From assembly GCF_029893585.1 (NCBI RefSeq), contig NZ_JARXYX010000018.1, positions 1 to 64,000 on the forward strand: 64,000 bases of DNA, given 5' to 3'. Below, piece by piece: positions 24,451 through 33,574 of this stretch; positions within the stretch are counted from its first letter, which is position 1; each line of letters begins with the position of its first letter. The translations under genes and the position numbers were made by a program. Under the pieces are notes generated by a model. That model was not told the origin of the DNA, did not search any database, and was given only the letters and a program-made list of their open reading frames with translations. Source of the stretch: Streptomyces sp. LBL (GTDB lineage: Bacteria > Actinomycetota > Actinomycetes > Streptomycetales > Streptomycetaceae).

Positions 24451-26036
24451 TTGCGCGCCACCGTGAAGTGGTCGACCTGCGCGCCGGTCTCCGCTATGCC
24501 CCGCACCGTCAGCGTGGCCGTGCGGCCCTTGGCGGCCGGGGTGACGTCCACGCGCAGAAAGGAGTAGTCGAGGTACCGCACCCGGGACCAGGTGACGGTC
24601 TCGTTCTGCTTGCCGTCCTTGGTGTTGATGAACGAGGCCACGGAGTCGACCTCGTTCTCGTGGCCCTCGTACGACAGCGGGGCGCTGAACGCGTAGAGGC
24701 TGCGGCCCGCCGCGCCCGCCGTCACGTACACGACACCGTCGGTCTCGGGGTACGCCGTGCCGCCGATCGGGAGCTTCTTGGTGACCTTGCCCGCCTTGAT
24801 GACGTCGGTGCGCTCGTACTGGTGGTTGTGGCCGTTGATCACCAGGTCCACGGTGTACTTCTCGAACAGCGGCACCCACTCCTGTCGTACACCGCCCTCC
24901 GAGGCGTGTGCGGTGGACGTGCAGTAGGCGCAGTGGTGGAAGAAGATCACGATGAAGTCGATGTCGTCGGAGGCCCGGTACTTCTTGAGCTGGGTTTCCA
25001 GCCACTTGGTCTGGGTGCCGCCGGAGATGCCGAGGTTGGCCGGGATCTCGAAGGAGATGTCGTTGGCGTCGAGCGAGATGACCGCCGTGTTGCCGTAGAC
25101 GAAGGAGTAGACGCCCGGGAGGTTCTTCTTGTCGGGTCCGTTGTCCGGCAGGTTCCAGCGGGCCTCCTCGCCGCCGTAGCCGTTGGGCGAGTACCAGGCC
25201 TCCATGTCGTGGTTGCCGTAGGCCGGCATCCACGGGACGGACTTGGCGACGGACTCGGTCTGGGCGAGGAACTGGTCCCACACGCGCGAGTCGAAGCCGG
25301 TGTCCGAGCTCTTGCCCTGGCCGGCCGGGTCGCCGTACGCGATGTCGCCGGCGTGCAGGTGGAAGGCCGGGTTCTGGCCGAGGAGAAGGCTGTTGTTGCC
25401 CAGCGCGTGGTAGCTGACGCCCTCGTCACCGAAGGCCGTGAAGGTGAACGGCGTCTTGTGGGCGGGGGCGGTGGTGAAGGTGCCGAGGGTGCCGAGCAGG
25501 TGCGGCTCGGCCGGGTCGAAGCCCTGGTGGCCGGCGCCGTAGTAGTAGGTCTGGCCGGGGCGCAGGTGGGTGAGCTTGGCGTGCAGGTAGTACTGGGTGT
25601 GGTCGCCACTGGCGCCCACTCCGGCCGGGGTGTACAGGGTGCGTACCTCGGCCTCGATCTTGCGGGAGAGGTCCCAGGGCCGGGCGCCGATCCGCAGGAA
25701 GGGCTTCTTGACGGCGACCGGGACCTGCCAGGAGACGGTGATCTCGGTGCGCGAGTCGTTGCCGTAGGCGAGGTGCCGGCCGAAGGGCGCGACCAGCGCG
25801 CCGTCGACGGTCTCCGTGCTGACGGCGGTCTGCGCACCGACGGCACTCGGTGTCGGCACGGCCGCCTGGGCGTTCGCGACCGGCACGAACGCGCCACCCG
25901 CGACGGCACCCAGCGTGACCGCGCCGCCTCTGATCATCGTGCGCCGCGAGAATCTGGCGCGCAGGTATTCGTGCTGCTCGGCCATGCTCATGCGCTCGGC
26001 CAGCTGCTCGGGTACGCCCATACGAGGAATGTCCAT
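24441..26036 (-). CDS. Tat-exported metallophosphoesterase, purple acid phosphatase type
   Basis: A 531-residue secreted phosphatase. ARFSRRTMIRGGAVTLGAVA is a twin-arginine signal with an Ala-rich cleavage region. An N-terminal fibronectin-III-like domain (LTHLRPGQTYYYGAG) precedes the dinuclear metal centre. Motifs in order are FGDEG, HAGDIAYGD, YGNHDMEAWY, FHHCAYCTST and NGHNHQYERTD, the Asp/His/Asn ligands of the family. Substrates are probably phosphate esters scavenged outside the cell. It is transcribed opposite to the DUF4429 gene. Confidence 0.9.
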   Translation of the reverse strand: MDIPRMGVPEQLAERMSMAEQHEYLRARFSRRTMIRGGAVTLGAVAGGAFVPVANAQAAVPTPSAVGAQTAVSTETVDGALVAPFGRHLAYGNDSRTEITVSWQVPVAVKKPFLRIGARPWDLSRKIEAEVRTLYTPAGVGASGDHTQYYLHAKLTHLRPGQTYYYGAGHQGFDPAEPHLLGTLGTFTTAPAHKTPFTFTAFGDEGVSYHALGNNSLLLGQNPAFHLHAGDIAYGDPAGQGKSSDTGFDSRVWDQFLAQTESVAKSVPWMPAYGNHDMEAWYSPNGYGGEEARWNLPDNGPDKKNLPGVYSFVYGNTAVISLDANDISFEIPANLGISGGTQTKWLETQLKKYRASDDIDFIVIFFHHCAYCTSTAHASEGGVRQEWVPLFEKYTVDLVINGHNHQYERTDVIKAGKVTKKLPIGGTAYPETDGVVYVTAGAAGRSLYAFSAPLSYEGHENEVDSVASFINTKDGKQNETVTWSRVRYLDYSFLRVDVTPAAKGRTATLTVRGIAETGAQVDHFTVARKAK

Positions 26037-26207
26037 GACGTCTGAAACTCGTCCCCCCAGACGACAGTGCGCAAGACGCCATATGGACGAAGTACGAACA
26101 GGTCCTCATGACAGATTCAACGTTCACCCAAAGATCCCCATCCGACACCTGCCCGGAATCGGGCAGAATTGTTGCGAAAGCGCCGTCGGTACCCCAGGAT
26201 CTACCGA

Positions 26208-26465
26208 GTGCACGACGAACTCGTTGATCATCTGACGCGGTCCACGCCCCTCAACCGGGGCGAGGCACTGCGGGTGATCCAGGACGTGCTCGCCTACTTC
26301 GACGAGCCGACCGAGGAGTACGTCCGTCGCCGCCACCGCGAGTTGCAGGCCCAGGGCCTGGTGAACGCGGAGATCTTCGAACGGATCGCGGCGGATCTCG
26401 ACTACCGCGCGGTGGCACCGCCGGAGCTCACGCTCCGGCAGCTGCGCCGCATCGTCTACGGCTGA
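26208..26465 (+). CDS. conserved small actinobacterial protein, unknown function
   Basis: An 85-residue helical protein with DELVDHLTRSTPLNRGEALR, VIQDVLAYFDEPTEEYVRRR and a C-terminal PPELTLRQLRRIVYG. I know of no function. The GTG at 26208 (cagga upstream) is favoured; an in-frame TTG at 26169 is possible. It ends 11 bp before glmS, suggesting co-transcription with cell-wall precursor synthesis. Confidence 0.75.
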   Translation: MHDELVDHLTRSTPLNRGEALRVIQDVLAYFDEPTEEYVRRRHRELQAQGLVNAEIFERIAADLDYRAVAPPELTLRQLRRIVYG

Positions 26466-26476
26466 GGGACATCTGT

Positions 26477-28294
26477 ATGTGCGGAATCGTGGGTTACATC
26501 GGGAAGCGTGACGTCGCTCCCCTGCTCCTGGAGGGCCTGCAGCGCCTGGAGTACCGCGGCTACGACTCGGCCGGCATCGTCGTCACCTCGCCGAAGACGT
26601 CCGGCCTGAAGATGGTCAAGGCCAAGGGCCGGGTCCGTGACCTGGAGGCCAAGGTCCCGGCGCGCTTCAAGGGCACGACCGGTATCGCCCACACCCGCTG
26701 GGCCACCCACGGCGCCCCGTCCGACGTGAACGCCCACCCGCACCTGGACGCCGAGGGCAAGGTCGCCGTCGTCCACAACGGCATCATCGACAACGCCTCC
26801 GACCTGCGCCGCAAGCTGGAGGCGGACGGCGTCGAGTTCCTCTCCGAGACCGACACCGAGGTCCTGGTCCACCTCATCGCCCGCGCCCAGGGCGAGAAGC
26901 TGGAGGACAGGGTCCGCGAGACCCTGCGGGTCATCGAGGGCACGTACGGCATCGCCGTCCTGCACGCCGACTTCCCCGACCGGATCGTGGTGGCCCGCAA
27001 CGGCTCCCCGGTCGTCCTCGGTATCGGCGAGAAGGAGATGTTCGTCGCCTCCGACATCGCCGCCCTGGTCGCCCACACCCGGCAGATCGTCACCCTCGAC
27101 GACGGCGAGATGGCCACCCTCACGGCGGACGACTTCCGCACCTACACCACCGAGGGCACCCGCACCACCACCGAGCCGACCACCGTGGAGTGGGAGGCCG
27201 CCTCCTACGACATGGGCGGCCACGACACCTACATGCACAAGGAGATCCACGAGCAGGCCGACGCCGTGGACCGCGTGCTGCGCGGCCGCATCGACGACCG
27301 CTTCTCCACCGTCCACCTCGGCGGCCTCAACCTGGACGCCCGAGAGGCCCGCCGGATCCGCCGGGTGAAGATCCTCGGCTGCGGCACCTCGTACCACGCG
27401 GGCATGATCGGCGCCCAGATGATCGAGGAGCTGGCCCGCATCCCGGCGGACGCCGAGCCGGCCTCCGAGTTCCGCTACCGCAACGCGGTCGTGGACCCCG
27501 ACACCCTCTACATCGCCGTCTCCCAGTCCGGTGAGACGTACGACGTGCTGGCGGCCGTCCAGGAGCTGAAGCGCAAGGGCGCGCGGGTGCTGGGCGTGGT
27601 CAACGTGGTCGGCTCGGCGATCGCCCGCGAGGCCGACGGCGGTATCTACGTGCACGCGGGCCCCGAGGTCTGCGTCGTCTCCACCAAGTGCTTCACCAAC
27701 ACCACGGTCGCCTTCGCCCTGCTGGCACTCCACCTGGGCCGCACCCGTGACCTCTCCGTCCGCGACGGCAAGCGGATCATCGAGGGGCTGCGCAAGCTGC
27801 CCGGCCAGATCACCGAGATCCTGGAGCAGGAGGAGGAGATCAGGAAGCTGGCCGACCAGTACGCCGAGGCCCGCTCCATGCTCTTCATCGGCCGTGTCCG
27901 GGGCTACCCGGTGGCCCGCGAGGCCTCCCTGAAGCTCAAGGAGGTCTCGTACATCCACGCCGAGGCCTACCCCGCCTCCGAGCTCAAGCACGGCCCGCTG
28001 GCCCTCATCGAGCCCGCCCTGCCCACGGTCGCGATCGTCCCCGACGACGACCTCCTGGAGAAGAACCGCGCCGCCCTGGAAGAGATCAAGGCCCGCAGCG
28101 GCAGGATCCTCGCCGTGGCCCACGCGTCCCAGGAGAAGGCCGACCACACCCTCGTCGTCCCCAAGAACGAGGACGAGCTGGACCCCATCCTCCTGGGCAT
28201 CCCCCTCCAACTCCTCGCCTACCACACCGCGTTGTCCTTGGGCAGGGACATCGACAAGCCCCGCAACCTCGCCAAGTCGGTCACGGTGGAATAG
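26477..28294 (+). CDS. glmS: glutamine--fructose-6-phosphate aminotransferase (isomerizing)
   Basis: A 605-residue enzyme making glucosamine-6-phosphate from fructose-6-phosphate and glutamine, the entry to UDP-GlcNAc and peptidoglycan. The N-terminal Ntn amidotransferase begins MCGIVGYIGKRDVAPLLLEG with Cys2 as nucleophile, and THGAPSDVNAHPH is typical. Two SIS domains follow (LGCGTSYHAGM, SQSGETYDVL; FIGRVRGYPVAREASLKLKE). The ending DIDKPRNLAKSVTVE is the conserved C-terminal tail. S. coelicolor has two glmS genes, and this position matches the one near adpA. Confidence 0.96.
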   Translation: MCGIVGYIGKRDVAPLLLEGLQRLEYRGYDSAGIVVTSPKTSGLKMVKAKGRVRDLEAKVPARFKGTTGIAHTRWATHGAPSDVNAHPHLDAEGKVAVVHNGIIDNASDLRRKLEADGVEFLSETDTEVLVHLIARAQGEKLEDRVRETLRVIEGTYGIAVLHADFPDRIVVARNGSPVVLGIGEKEMFVASDIAALVAHTRQIVTLDDGEMATLTADDFRTYTTEGTRTTTEPTTVEWEAASYDMGGHDTYMHKEIHEQADAVDRVLRGRIDDRFSTVHLGGLNLDAREARRIRRVKILGCGTSYHAGMIGAQMIEELARIPADAEPASEFRYRNAVVDPDTLYIAVSQSGETYDVLAAVQELKRKGARVLGVVNVVGSAIAREADGGIYVHAGPEVCVVSTKCFTNTTVAFALLALHLGRTRDLSVRDGKRIIEGLRKLPGQITEILEQEEEIRKLADQYAEARSMLFIGRVRGYPVAREASLKLKEVSYIHAEAYPASELKHGPLALIEPALPTVAIVPDDDLLEKNRAALEEIKARSGRILAVAHASQEKADHTLVVPKNEDELDPILLGIPLQLLAYHTALSLGRDIDKPRNLAKSVTVE

Positions 28295-28345
28295 GCGCCC
28301 CGACAACGACTCCGCCCGGGAAAGGGCCGATTGATACGGCGTCAG

Positions 28346-28389
28346 CGGCCTCGGACACACCGACGATCACGTCGGTGTGTCCGAGGCCG
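28346..28389. terminator. 20-bp perfect hairpin between glmS and the universal stress gene
   Basis: Arms 28346-28365 and 28370-28389 are perfectly complementary (CGGCCTCGGACACACCGACG) around a 4-base loop. It lies between convergent genes and should act in both directions. Confidence 0.9.
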
Positions 28390-28448
28390 AAGGCCAATAA
28401 CGTGACGCCGAGCGCGAGTCGGCCGACGACCACAAAAGCGCACGACAC

Positions 28449-28976
28449 CTACGGGATGACGACCACGGGCCTGCGCGCCCGCTTGGCGAGCCGGCCCGCG
28501 ACGGAGCCGAAGATACGGCCGACGATGCCGTGCGTGGAGCCGACGACGATCGCGTCCGCCTCGTACTCGCGGCCCACCTCTTCGAGCTCGTGGCAGATGT
28601 CGCCACCGCGCTCGACGAGGATCCAGGGCACTTCGGCGAGGTACTCCGCACAGGCGAGCTCCAGCCCGAGGACCTCGGTGCGGTGGTCCGGCACGTCGAC
28701 GAAGACCGGTGGCTCACAGCCCGCCCACACGGTGGTGGGCAGCCGGTTGGCGACGTGGACGATGATCAGGGCCGCCCCGGAGCGATGAGCCATACCGATG
28801 GCGTACGCGAGGGCGCGCTCACTGGACGTGGAGCCGTCGAAGCCCACCACGACACCGTGCTTGAAAGCCGGGTCGCAGGACTGTCGTGGCTGTTCCGCCG
28901 CCAGGGGCTCGGCCGCCGTGGGATCGGCGACGGGCCGCTTGCGGTCCGCGGGTTCGAAGAATTCGTGACCGGCCAT
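28449..28976 (-). CDS. universal stress protein (UspA family)
   Basis: A 175-residue cytoplasmic stress protein. HGVVVGFDGSTSSERALAYA begins the Usp fold, and the ATP-binding loop GSTHGIVGRIFGSVAG, with VVVIP at the C-terminus, shows an ATP-binding subtype (G-2x-G-9x-G-S). About 35 extra residues precede the domain (MAGHEFFEPADRKRP). The ATG at 28976 is chosen by resemblance to Streptomyces homologues; an upstream ATG at 29054 is less likely. Confidence 0.9.
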   Translation of the reverse strand: MAGHEFFEPADRKRPVADPTAAEPLAAEQPRQSCDPAFKHGVVVGFDGSTSSERALAYAIGMAHRSGAALIIVHVANRLPTTVWAGCEPPVFVDVPDHRTEVLGLELACAEYLAEVPWILVERGGDICHELEEVGREYEADAIVVGSTHGIVGRIFGSVAGRLAKRARRPVVVIP

Positions 28977-29137
28977 GGCTGTCTCGGCGTTGTGATCCTT
29001 TTGGGAGGGACGACAGTGTGCGGCGGAGCTGTGTCCGGGAATCATCTTCCCCACCCCATACCCTCAAGGATACGGCGGCACGCCTCCTTCGCCCAGTCCC
29101 CGCCCACTCCCCCGCTCTCGACGTCGCTCGAGCGGGA

Positions 29138-29158
29138 GGACCCCCGTCGCGGGGGTCC
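29138..29158. terminator. GC hairpin upstream of the universal stress gene
   Basis: GGACCCCCG (29138-29146) pairs with CGGGGGTCC (29150-29158) around a 3-base loop, next to a second imperfect hairpin at about 29108-29138. Confidence 0.6.
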
Positions 29159-29261
29159 CAGGGAGCATGCACGAGGGGGCGCCCGCCACGCAATGGTTGC
29201 TGCGCTGTACAGGCTGTTTGCACAGGATTCACCTACCGGCCCCCCGAGGCGGTCACACGGT

Positions 29262-29410
29262 GGCCGACGGACAGTGACCGACGGACGGTGACCGAGAGGC
29301 CATGACCGACGGACAGTGACCGACGGGCAGTGACCGGCAGGCAGTGACCGACGGGCAGTGACCGACGGGCAGTGACCGACGGGCAGTGACCGACGGGCAG
29401 TGACCGATGG
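29262..29410. repeat. 14-bp minisatellite
   Basis: About ten tandem copies of AGTGACCGACGGGC with scattered changes occupy this stretch; the copies from 29341 to 29410 are nearly perfect. It fills the spacer between the universal stress gene and the small membrane protein gene. No coding frame is credible. Confidence 0.9.
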
Positions 29411-29456
29411 ATCGAACACGCGTTGAACCCCTTGAGCCACGCCCCAGGGAGCACGC

Positions 29457-29822
29457 ATGTCACGCATGTCCGGTCCCAGCCCCCGTTCCCAGACCCCCCG
29501 CGCGACCTCACCCGGCCAGGACTCCGCCACGGCCGTCGTCCGCTGGGCGGCTTTCAGCTGTGTCCTGGTCCCCGTGGTCCTCCTCTGGTACGGCACCTCA
29601 CTGGCCGGTGCCGCCGGCACGGCCCTGGGTCTGGCCGCCGTGACCGCGGTCTGCCGTATTCTCCTGCGTCAGTCCCAGCGCTGCGCGGCCCGCCCGCTCC
29701 CCGAGGAGCGGGAGCCCCGTCGCGGCGCCCACCACGGCCGCCCGCACGGCCGCCGCCACCGGGCCGGAGCGGGGGCGCGCAGGGGCGGACGGCACAATGG
29801 GGGGAATACACCGGTCGGTTGA
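29457..29822 (+). CDS. small membrane protein, unknown function
   Basis: A 121-residue protein with one or two hydrophobic segments (WAAFSCVLVPVVLLWYGTSL, AGAAGTALGLAAVTAVC), an unstructured N-terminus and an Arg/His/Gly-rich cytoplasmic tail. Function is unknown. Two ATGs lie close together (29457 and 29466). It occupies the position of a conserved small gene upstream of adpA. Confidence 0.7.
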   Translation: MSRMSGPSPRSQTPRATSPGQDSATAVVRWAAFSCVLVPVVLLWYGTSLAGAAGTALGLAAVTAVCRILLRQSQRCAARPLPEEREPRRGAHHGRPHGRRHRAGAGARRGGRHNGGNTPVG

Positions 29823-30200
29823 CCGGTTTCCGTGCACGCACCCGACTCTTTTCAGCCAACTTCTGAACCCCTCGCACCCCTTGGCCGAACCACCCCCCAA
29901 CCCCCGTTCCACCTGCACGGAAAGGGCCAACGGGGGTCAGCGCACCCTACGTGGATTGGCCACTGCGACAAGGCGCACTTCCCTGCACGCCCCACGAGTG
30001 CAACGCTTCGTGATCGAATGCTTCACGCCAAGTTGCCAAGTCGACAATGTGCCGGATGACTAACTTGTCACAACGGCACCACGGGACACAGTAGATTCGA
30101 TCTTGACTTTCTTACGGCGGGGGACTCGTGCAGGACCGAGGGGAAACGTGCAGGAGCGACACAACCGAGGAGCCGCGACCACCGAGGGGGGCTTAGCAGC
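29823..30200 (+). promoter_or_regulatory. long leader/promoter region of adpA
   Basis: These 378 bp hold no gene. A long upstream region is typical of adpA, which is controlled at the promoter in streptomycetes. I could not place a gamma-butyrolactone-receptor or BldD site with confidence. Confidence 0.5.
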
Positions 30201-31487
30201 ATGAGCCACGACTCCACCGCAGCGCCCGAAGCCGCAGCCCGGAAGCTCTCCGGGCGACGCCGCAAGGAGATCGTCGCGGTGCTGCTGTTCAGCGGCGGTC
30301 CCATCTTCGAGAGTTCCATACCACTTTCGGTGTTCGGGATTGACCGCCAGGACGCCGGAGTGCCGCGCTATCGACTGCTGGTGTGTGCCGGAGAGGAAGG
30401 CCCGCTGCGGACCACAGGGGGCCTGGAACTCACCGCACCGCATGGCTTGGAAGCGATCTCCCGGGCGGGCACGGTCGTCGTGCCGGCCTGGCGTTCGATC
30501 ACTTCTCCGCCACCGGAGGAGGCGCTCGACGCGCTGCGCCGCGCGCACGAGGAGGGGGCCCGCATCGTGGGGCTGTGCACCGGCGCCTTCGTCCTCGCGG
30601 CGGCGGGCCTGCTGGACGGCCGCCCCGCGACCACACACTGGATGTACGCACCGACGCTGGCCAAGCGCTACCCGTCGGTGCACGTGGATCCGCGCGAGCT
30701 GTTCGTGGACGACGGCGATGTGCTGACGTCCGCGGGTACGGCGGCCGGAATCGATCTCTGTCTCCACATCGTGCGGACGGACCACGGCAACGAGGCGGCG
30801 GGTGCGCTGGCCCGGCGTCTGGTGGTCCCGCCGCGCCGGTCGGGCGGCCAGGAGCGCTATCTGGATCGGTCTTTACCCGAGGAGATCGGCGCCGACCCGC
30901 TCGCCGAGGTCGTCTCCTGGGCGCTGGAGCACCTCCACGAGCAGTTCGACGTGGAGACGCTGGCGGCGCGCGCGTACATGAGCCGTCGTACGTTCGACCG
31001 CCGGTTCCGCTCGCTGACGGGCAGTGCCCCACTGCAGTGGCTGATCACGCAGCGTGTCCTCCAGGCACAGCGGCTGCTGGAGACGTCGGACTACTCGGTG
31101 GACGAGGTCGCGGGGCGCTGCGGCTTCCGTTCGCCGGTGGCGCTGCGCGGGCACTTCCGCCGCCAGCTGGGTTCGTCCCCGGCCGCCTACCGGGCCGCAT
31201 ACCGGGCCCGCAGGCCGCAGGGGGACCGGCCGCCGGTGGACGGCGACGGCGCGGCGACGCCGGCCGGGCCGCAGGTGAGCGCGTCGGCGGCCGCGCCGCA
31301 CCAGGAGGGCGGCGGGCCGGTCCCGCTCCAGACGCGCCGCACGTCAGCGCCGAGCCCGATGGGGACGCCCGCGTCCCTGTCTTCGGCGACCTCGGCGGCT
31401 TCGGCGTCCTCGTCCTCCTCGGAGAACGGCCGCGAGGCGTACGCGGGGAGCCGGGCGAGTCTGCCGGGGCAGCGCAGCGGGATGTGA
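30201..31487 (+). CDS. adpA: AdpA, pleiotropic AraC-family regulator of development and antibiotic synthesis
   Basis: A 428-residue master regulator. The N-terminal DJ-1/PfpI-like domain (about 20-215) contains IVAVLLFSGGPIFESSIPLS and VGLCTGAFVLAAAGLLDGRP. The AraC/XylS helix-turn-helix (about 240-335) contains MSRRTFDRRFRSLTGSAPLQ and CGFRSPVALRGHFRRQLG. A Ser/Ala/Pro-rich tail follows. Leucine 225 is a TTA codon (30873-30875) in the linker between domains, the conserved bldA control point. orn follows on the same strand, as in all Streptomyces. Confidence 0.97.
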   Translation: MSHDSTAAPEAAARKLSGRRRKEIVAVLLFSGGPIFESSIPLSVFGIDRQDAGVPRYRLLVCAGEEGPLRTTGGLELTAPHGLEAISRAGTVVVPAWRSITSPPPEEALDALRRAHEEGARIVGLCTGAFVLAAAGLLDGRPATTHWMYAPTLAKRYPSVHVDPRELFVDDGDVLTSAGTAAGIDLCLHIVRTDHGNEAAGALARRLVVPPRRSGGQERYLDRSLPEEIGADPLAEVVSWALEHLHEQFDVETLAARAYMSRRTFDRRFRSLTGSAPLQWLITQRVLQAQRLLETSDYSVDEVAGRCGFRSPVALRGHFRRQLGSSPAAYRAAYRARRPQGDRPPVDGDGAATPAGPQVSASAAAPHQEGGGPVPLQTRRTSAPSPMGTPASLSSATSAASASSSSSENGREAYAGSRASLPGQRSGM

Positions 31488-31663
31488 GTCCGGCCGGGTA
31501 GGGGCGGCGGGCGCGGGGAGGTTCTCGCGCTCGCCGCCCCCACCTGTCGGTCCGGCCCAGTCCCGTCCAGTCCAGTCCAGTCCAGTCCCGTCCGATCCGA
31601 GGATTGCAAGGTCGGCACCGGGACCGGGCACCGCGGAAGCGGACGTCGGCTTAGGGTGGTCGC

Positions 31664-32266
31664 ATGAATGACCGCATGGTGTGGATCGACTGCGAGATGA
31701 CCGGCCTCTCGCTGTCCGACGACGCGCTCATCGAGGTGGCCGCCCTCGTCACCGACTCCGAGCTCAACATCCTCGGCGACGGTGTGGACATCGTCATCCG
31801 TCCGCCGGACCAGGCACTGGAGACGATGCCGGAGGTGGTGCGTCAGATGCACACCGCGTCCGGACTGCTCACGGAGCTGTCCGGCGGTACGACGCTCACG
31901 GACGCCGAGGAGCAGGTCCTCGCATACGTGAGGGAGCACGTCAAGGAACCGGGCAAGGCCCCCCTGTGCGGCAACTCCGTCGGCACCGACCGCGGTTTCC
32001 TGCTGCGGGACATGCCGACCCTGGAGGACTACCTCCACTACCGCATCGTCGACGTGTCCAGCATCAAGGAGCTCGCCCGACGCTGGTACCCGCGGGCGTA
32101 CTTCAACAGCCCGAAGAAGAGCGGCAACCACCGCGCCCTCGCCGACATCCGCGAGTCCATCGCGGAACTCCGCTACTACCGCGAGGCCGTCTTCGTACCG
32201 CAGCCGGGCCCCGACTCCGACACCGCGAAGAAGATCGCCGCCAAGCACATACTGCCCGGACGATAG
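31664..32266 (+). CDS. orn: oligoribonuclease
   Basis: A 200-residue 3'-to-5' exonuclease degrading RNA dinucleotides and pGpG to mononucleotides. The DEDD exonuclease motifs are visible: WIDCEMTGL (Asp9, Glu11), GNSVGTDRGFL, and HRALADIRESI with its His and Asp. An ATG twelve bases further in (31676) is an alternative start. Short TCCAG repeats precede the gene. Because Orn clears pGpG, it links to c-di-GMP turnover by CdgA at the other end of the window. Confidence 0.96.
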   Translation: MNDRMVWIDCEMTGLSLSDDALIEVAALVTDSELNILGDGVDIVIRPPDQALETMPEVVRQMHTASGLLTELSGGTTLTDAEEQVLAYVREHVKEPGKAPLCGNSVGTDRGFLLRDMPTLEDYLHYRIVDVSSIKELARRWYPRAYFNSPKKSGNHRALADIRESIAELRYYREAVFVPQPGPDSDTAKKIAAKHILPGR

Positions 32267-32373
32267 GGCAGACCAGAGCCCGCGGAGGGGCGCCGCGAAA
32301 GCCGGGCGCGAGCACCCCTTCGGACCCTGTACACTTTTTCTCGGCTGGTCGGGGAAACTCGAACCGCCGACAT

Positions 32374-32447
32374 GGTGGGTGTAGCTCAGCTGGTAGAGCA
32401 CCTGGTTGTGGTCCAGGATGCCGCGGGTTCAAGTCCCGTCACTCACC
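32374..32447 (+). tRNA. tRNA-His (anticodon GTG)
   Basis: A cloverleaf is readable: acceptor GTGGGTG/CACTCAC with the extra 5' G (32374) opposite discriminator C, the hallmark of tRNA-His. It has D-arm GTAGCTCAGCTGGTAGAGCA, anticodon loop TTGTGGT and T-arm GCGGGTTCAAGTCCCGT. It lies 3' of orn as in other streptomycetes. CCA is not encoded. Confidence 0.97.
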
Positions 32448-32459
32448 CTCACCGAAAAG

Positions 32460-32496
32460 GCCGGTGACCCGAAGTAATCGGGTCACCGGCTTTTTT
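32460..32496 (+). terminator. intrinsic terminator after tRNA-His
   Basis: Thirteen-bp stem GCCGGTGACCCGA / TCGGGTCACCGGC around AGTAA, followed by six T residues (32491-32496). It is the only classical T-run terminator in the window. Confidence 0.95.
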
Positions 32497-32512
32497 CGTA
32501 CCCCCGAAGGCC

Positions 32513-32905
32513 CTAGGCCAGGGGAAGCTCCGAGAGCATGACGGCGTAGACCGGGGAGTCCGGAAAGGGCTGCCGCTCTCCCACCTTCCAAAATCCCCAT
32601 GACTCGTAGGTGGCCTGCACGCGGGGGTGTTCGGTGTCGACGAGCAGGACCACGAAATCCTCGTCCCGTTCGCCCAGCAGAGCCCGGCTGACGAGCTGGG
32701 ACACGCCCCTCTTCCGGTACGCCGTCCGGACAGCCAGCTCCGAGTAGGAGAAGGTGCGGTCCTTGCCCGGCTCCGGGGCGGGCTTCAGGTGCTCACGCCA
32801 CCACTCGCGATACGGGGTCGCCGGGGCTCCGTACGCGAAGCCCACCGCCTCGTCGCCGTCGTACGCGATCACACAGTCGAAGCCGGGGTAAACGCTTCCT
32901 TGTTT
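32513..32905 (-). pseudogene. GNAT acetyltransferase lacking its N-terminus
   Basis: The minus strand encodes the C-terminal two thirds of an acetyltransferase: VIAYDGDEAVGFAYGAPATP, SYSELAVRTAYRKRGVSQLV (the acetyl-CoA pyrophosphate loop, usually Q/RxxGxG/A, here RKRGVS) and HPRVQATYESWGFWKVGERQ. The frame before VYPGFDC is not acetyltransferase-like, and the join at about 32900 abuts the truncated 5' end of the gene on the other strand. No start with a ribosome binding site is seen. Confidence 0.6.
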
Positions 32906-33263
32906 GGAGGAGAGCGCCGAGTCCGCCCGGAAGCTCGTACGGACAGCCCTGGCGGCATGGCACCTGGAAGAGCTGACGGACACCGGGACACTGCTCGTCT
33001 CAGAGCTGGTGGCCAACGCGGTCAAGCACACGAACAGCCGCGTGATCCGGGTAGTCATCTCGCGGCCGAGTGAGCGGTTCGTACGGATCGGCGTGGTCGA
33101 CAAGGCCCGGGTGCTGCCGGAGATGACCAAGCCGGGCGACGACCTTCTCACCAGCGGTCGTGGACTCCTCCTGGTCGATGCTCTCGCCGAGCGCTGGGGG
33201 ACCGACCTTTTCCGCTGGGGCAAGCAGGTCTGGGTCGAGCTGATGTGCGAGCCGGCCTGGTGA
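32904..33263 (+). CDS. RsbW-like ATP-binding protein, N-terminally truncated
   Basis: A 119-residue GHKL-fold protein of the type acting as anti-sigma kinases in streptomycetes. TLLVSELVANAVKHTNSRVI is the N-box (Glu and Asn), VVDKARVLPEM corresponds to the G1 box with a Lys where Asp-x-Gly is usual, and SGRGLLLVDALAERWG is the G2 loop. About 25-30 residues expected before SARKLVRTAL are missing, and the only start is a TTG at 32904, at the point where the opposite acetyltransferase gene is also truncated. It may be non-functional. Confidence 0.6.
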   Translation: MEESAESARKLVRTALAAWHLEELTDTGTLLVSELVANAVKHTNSRVIRVVISRPSERFVRIGVVDKARVLPEMTKPGDDLLTSGRGLLLVDALAERWGTDLFRWGKQVWVELMCEPAW

Positions 33264-33574
33264 TGAGGAGAAGCCCAAGGCATGGGTGAGCGGCCAGACT
33301 GACCCGAGGCGGAACGTGGCCAGGCGCCTACGCCGCACATGGCTCGGTGATCTGTTCGTCGTGCTCACGGCATGCGCATGGCGGTCGCGGGTGAGAGGTG
33401 CGGGCCCTTCTTCCTGCCGGTCACTCGGATACCGCAGGCGGAAGCTGCGCGCACGCGGAAAGTACCTTCCGGCGTGATGGCAGAAGCCCTGGGCAAGCCT
33501 CAACATCCCGGCAAAGAAGGTACTTTCGCGTTCCCGCTCAGCTTTCAGACGCCACTGCGGACGAAGCGTCGAGG
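33264..33574. repeat. spacer with a 12-bp inverted repeat (33458-33469 / 33516-33527)
   Basis: GAAAGTACCTTC and GAAGGTACTTTC are perfect inverted copies 46 bp apart, extended by ACGC/GCGT with one bulged base. They lie downstream of the glycosyltransferase stop on the minus strand. Either a terminator with a long loop or ends of a vanished element. No other gene is seen. Confidence 0.55.

Noticed and set aside
29262..29410. Tandem 14-bp units as a CRISPR array
   Set aside because: Units are contiguous with no spacers and no cas genes are nearby.
31566..31585. Four TCCAG repeats before orn as a regulatory array
   Set aside because: Simple pentanucleotide slippage with no inverted symmetry and no linked regulator motif.
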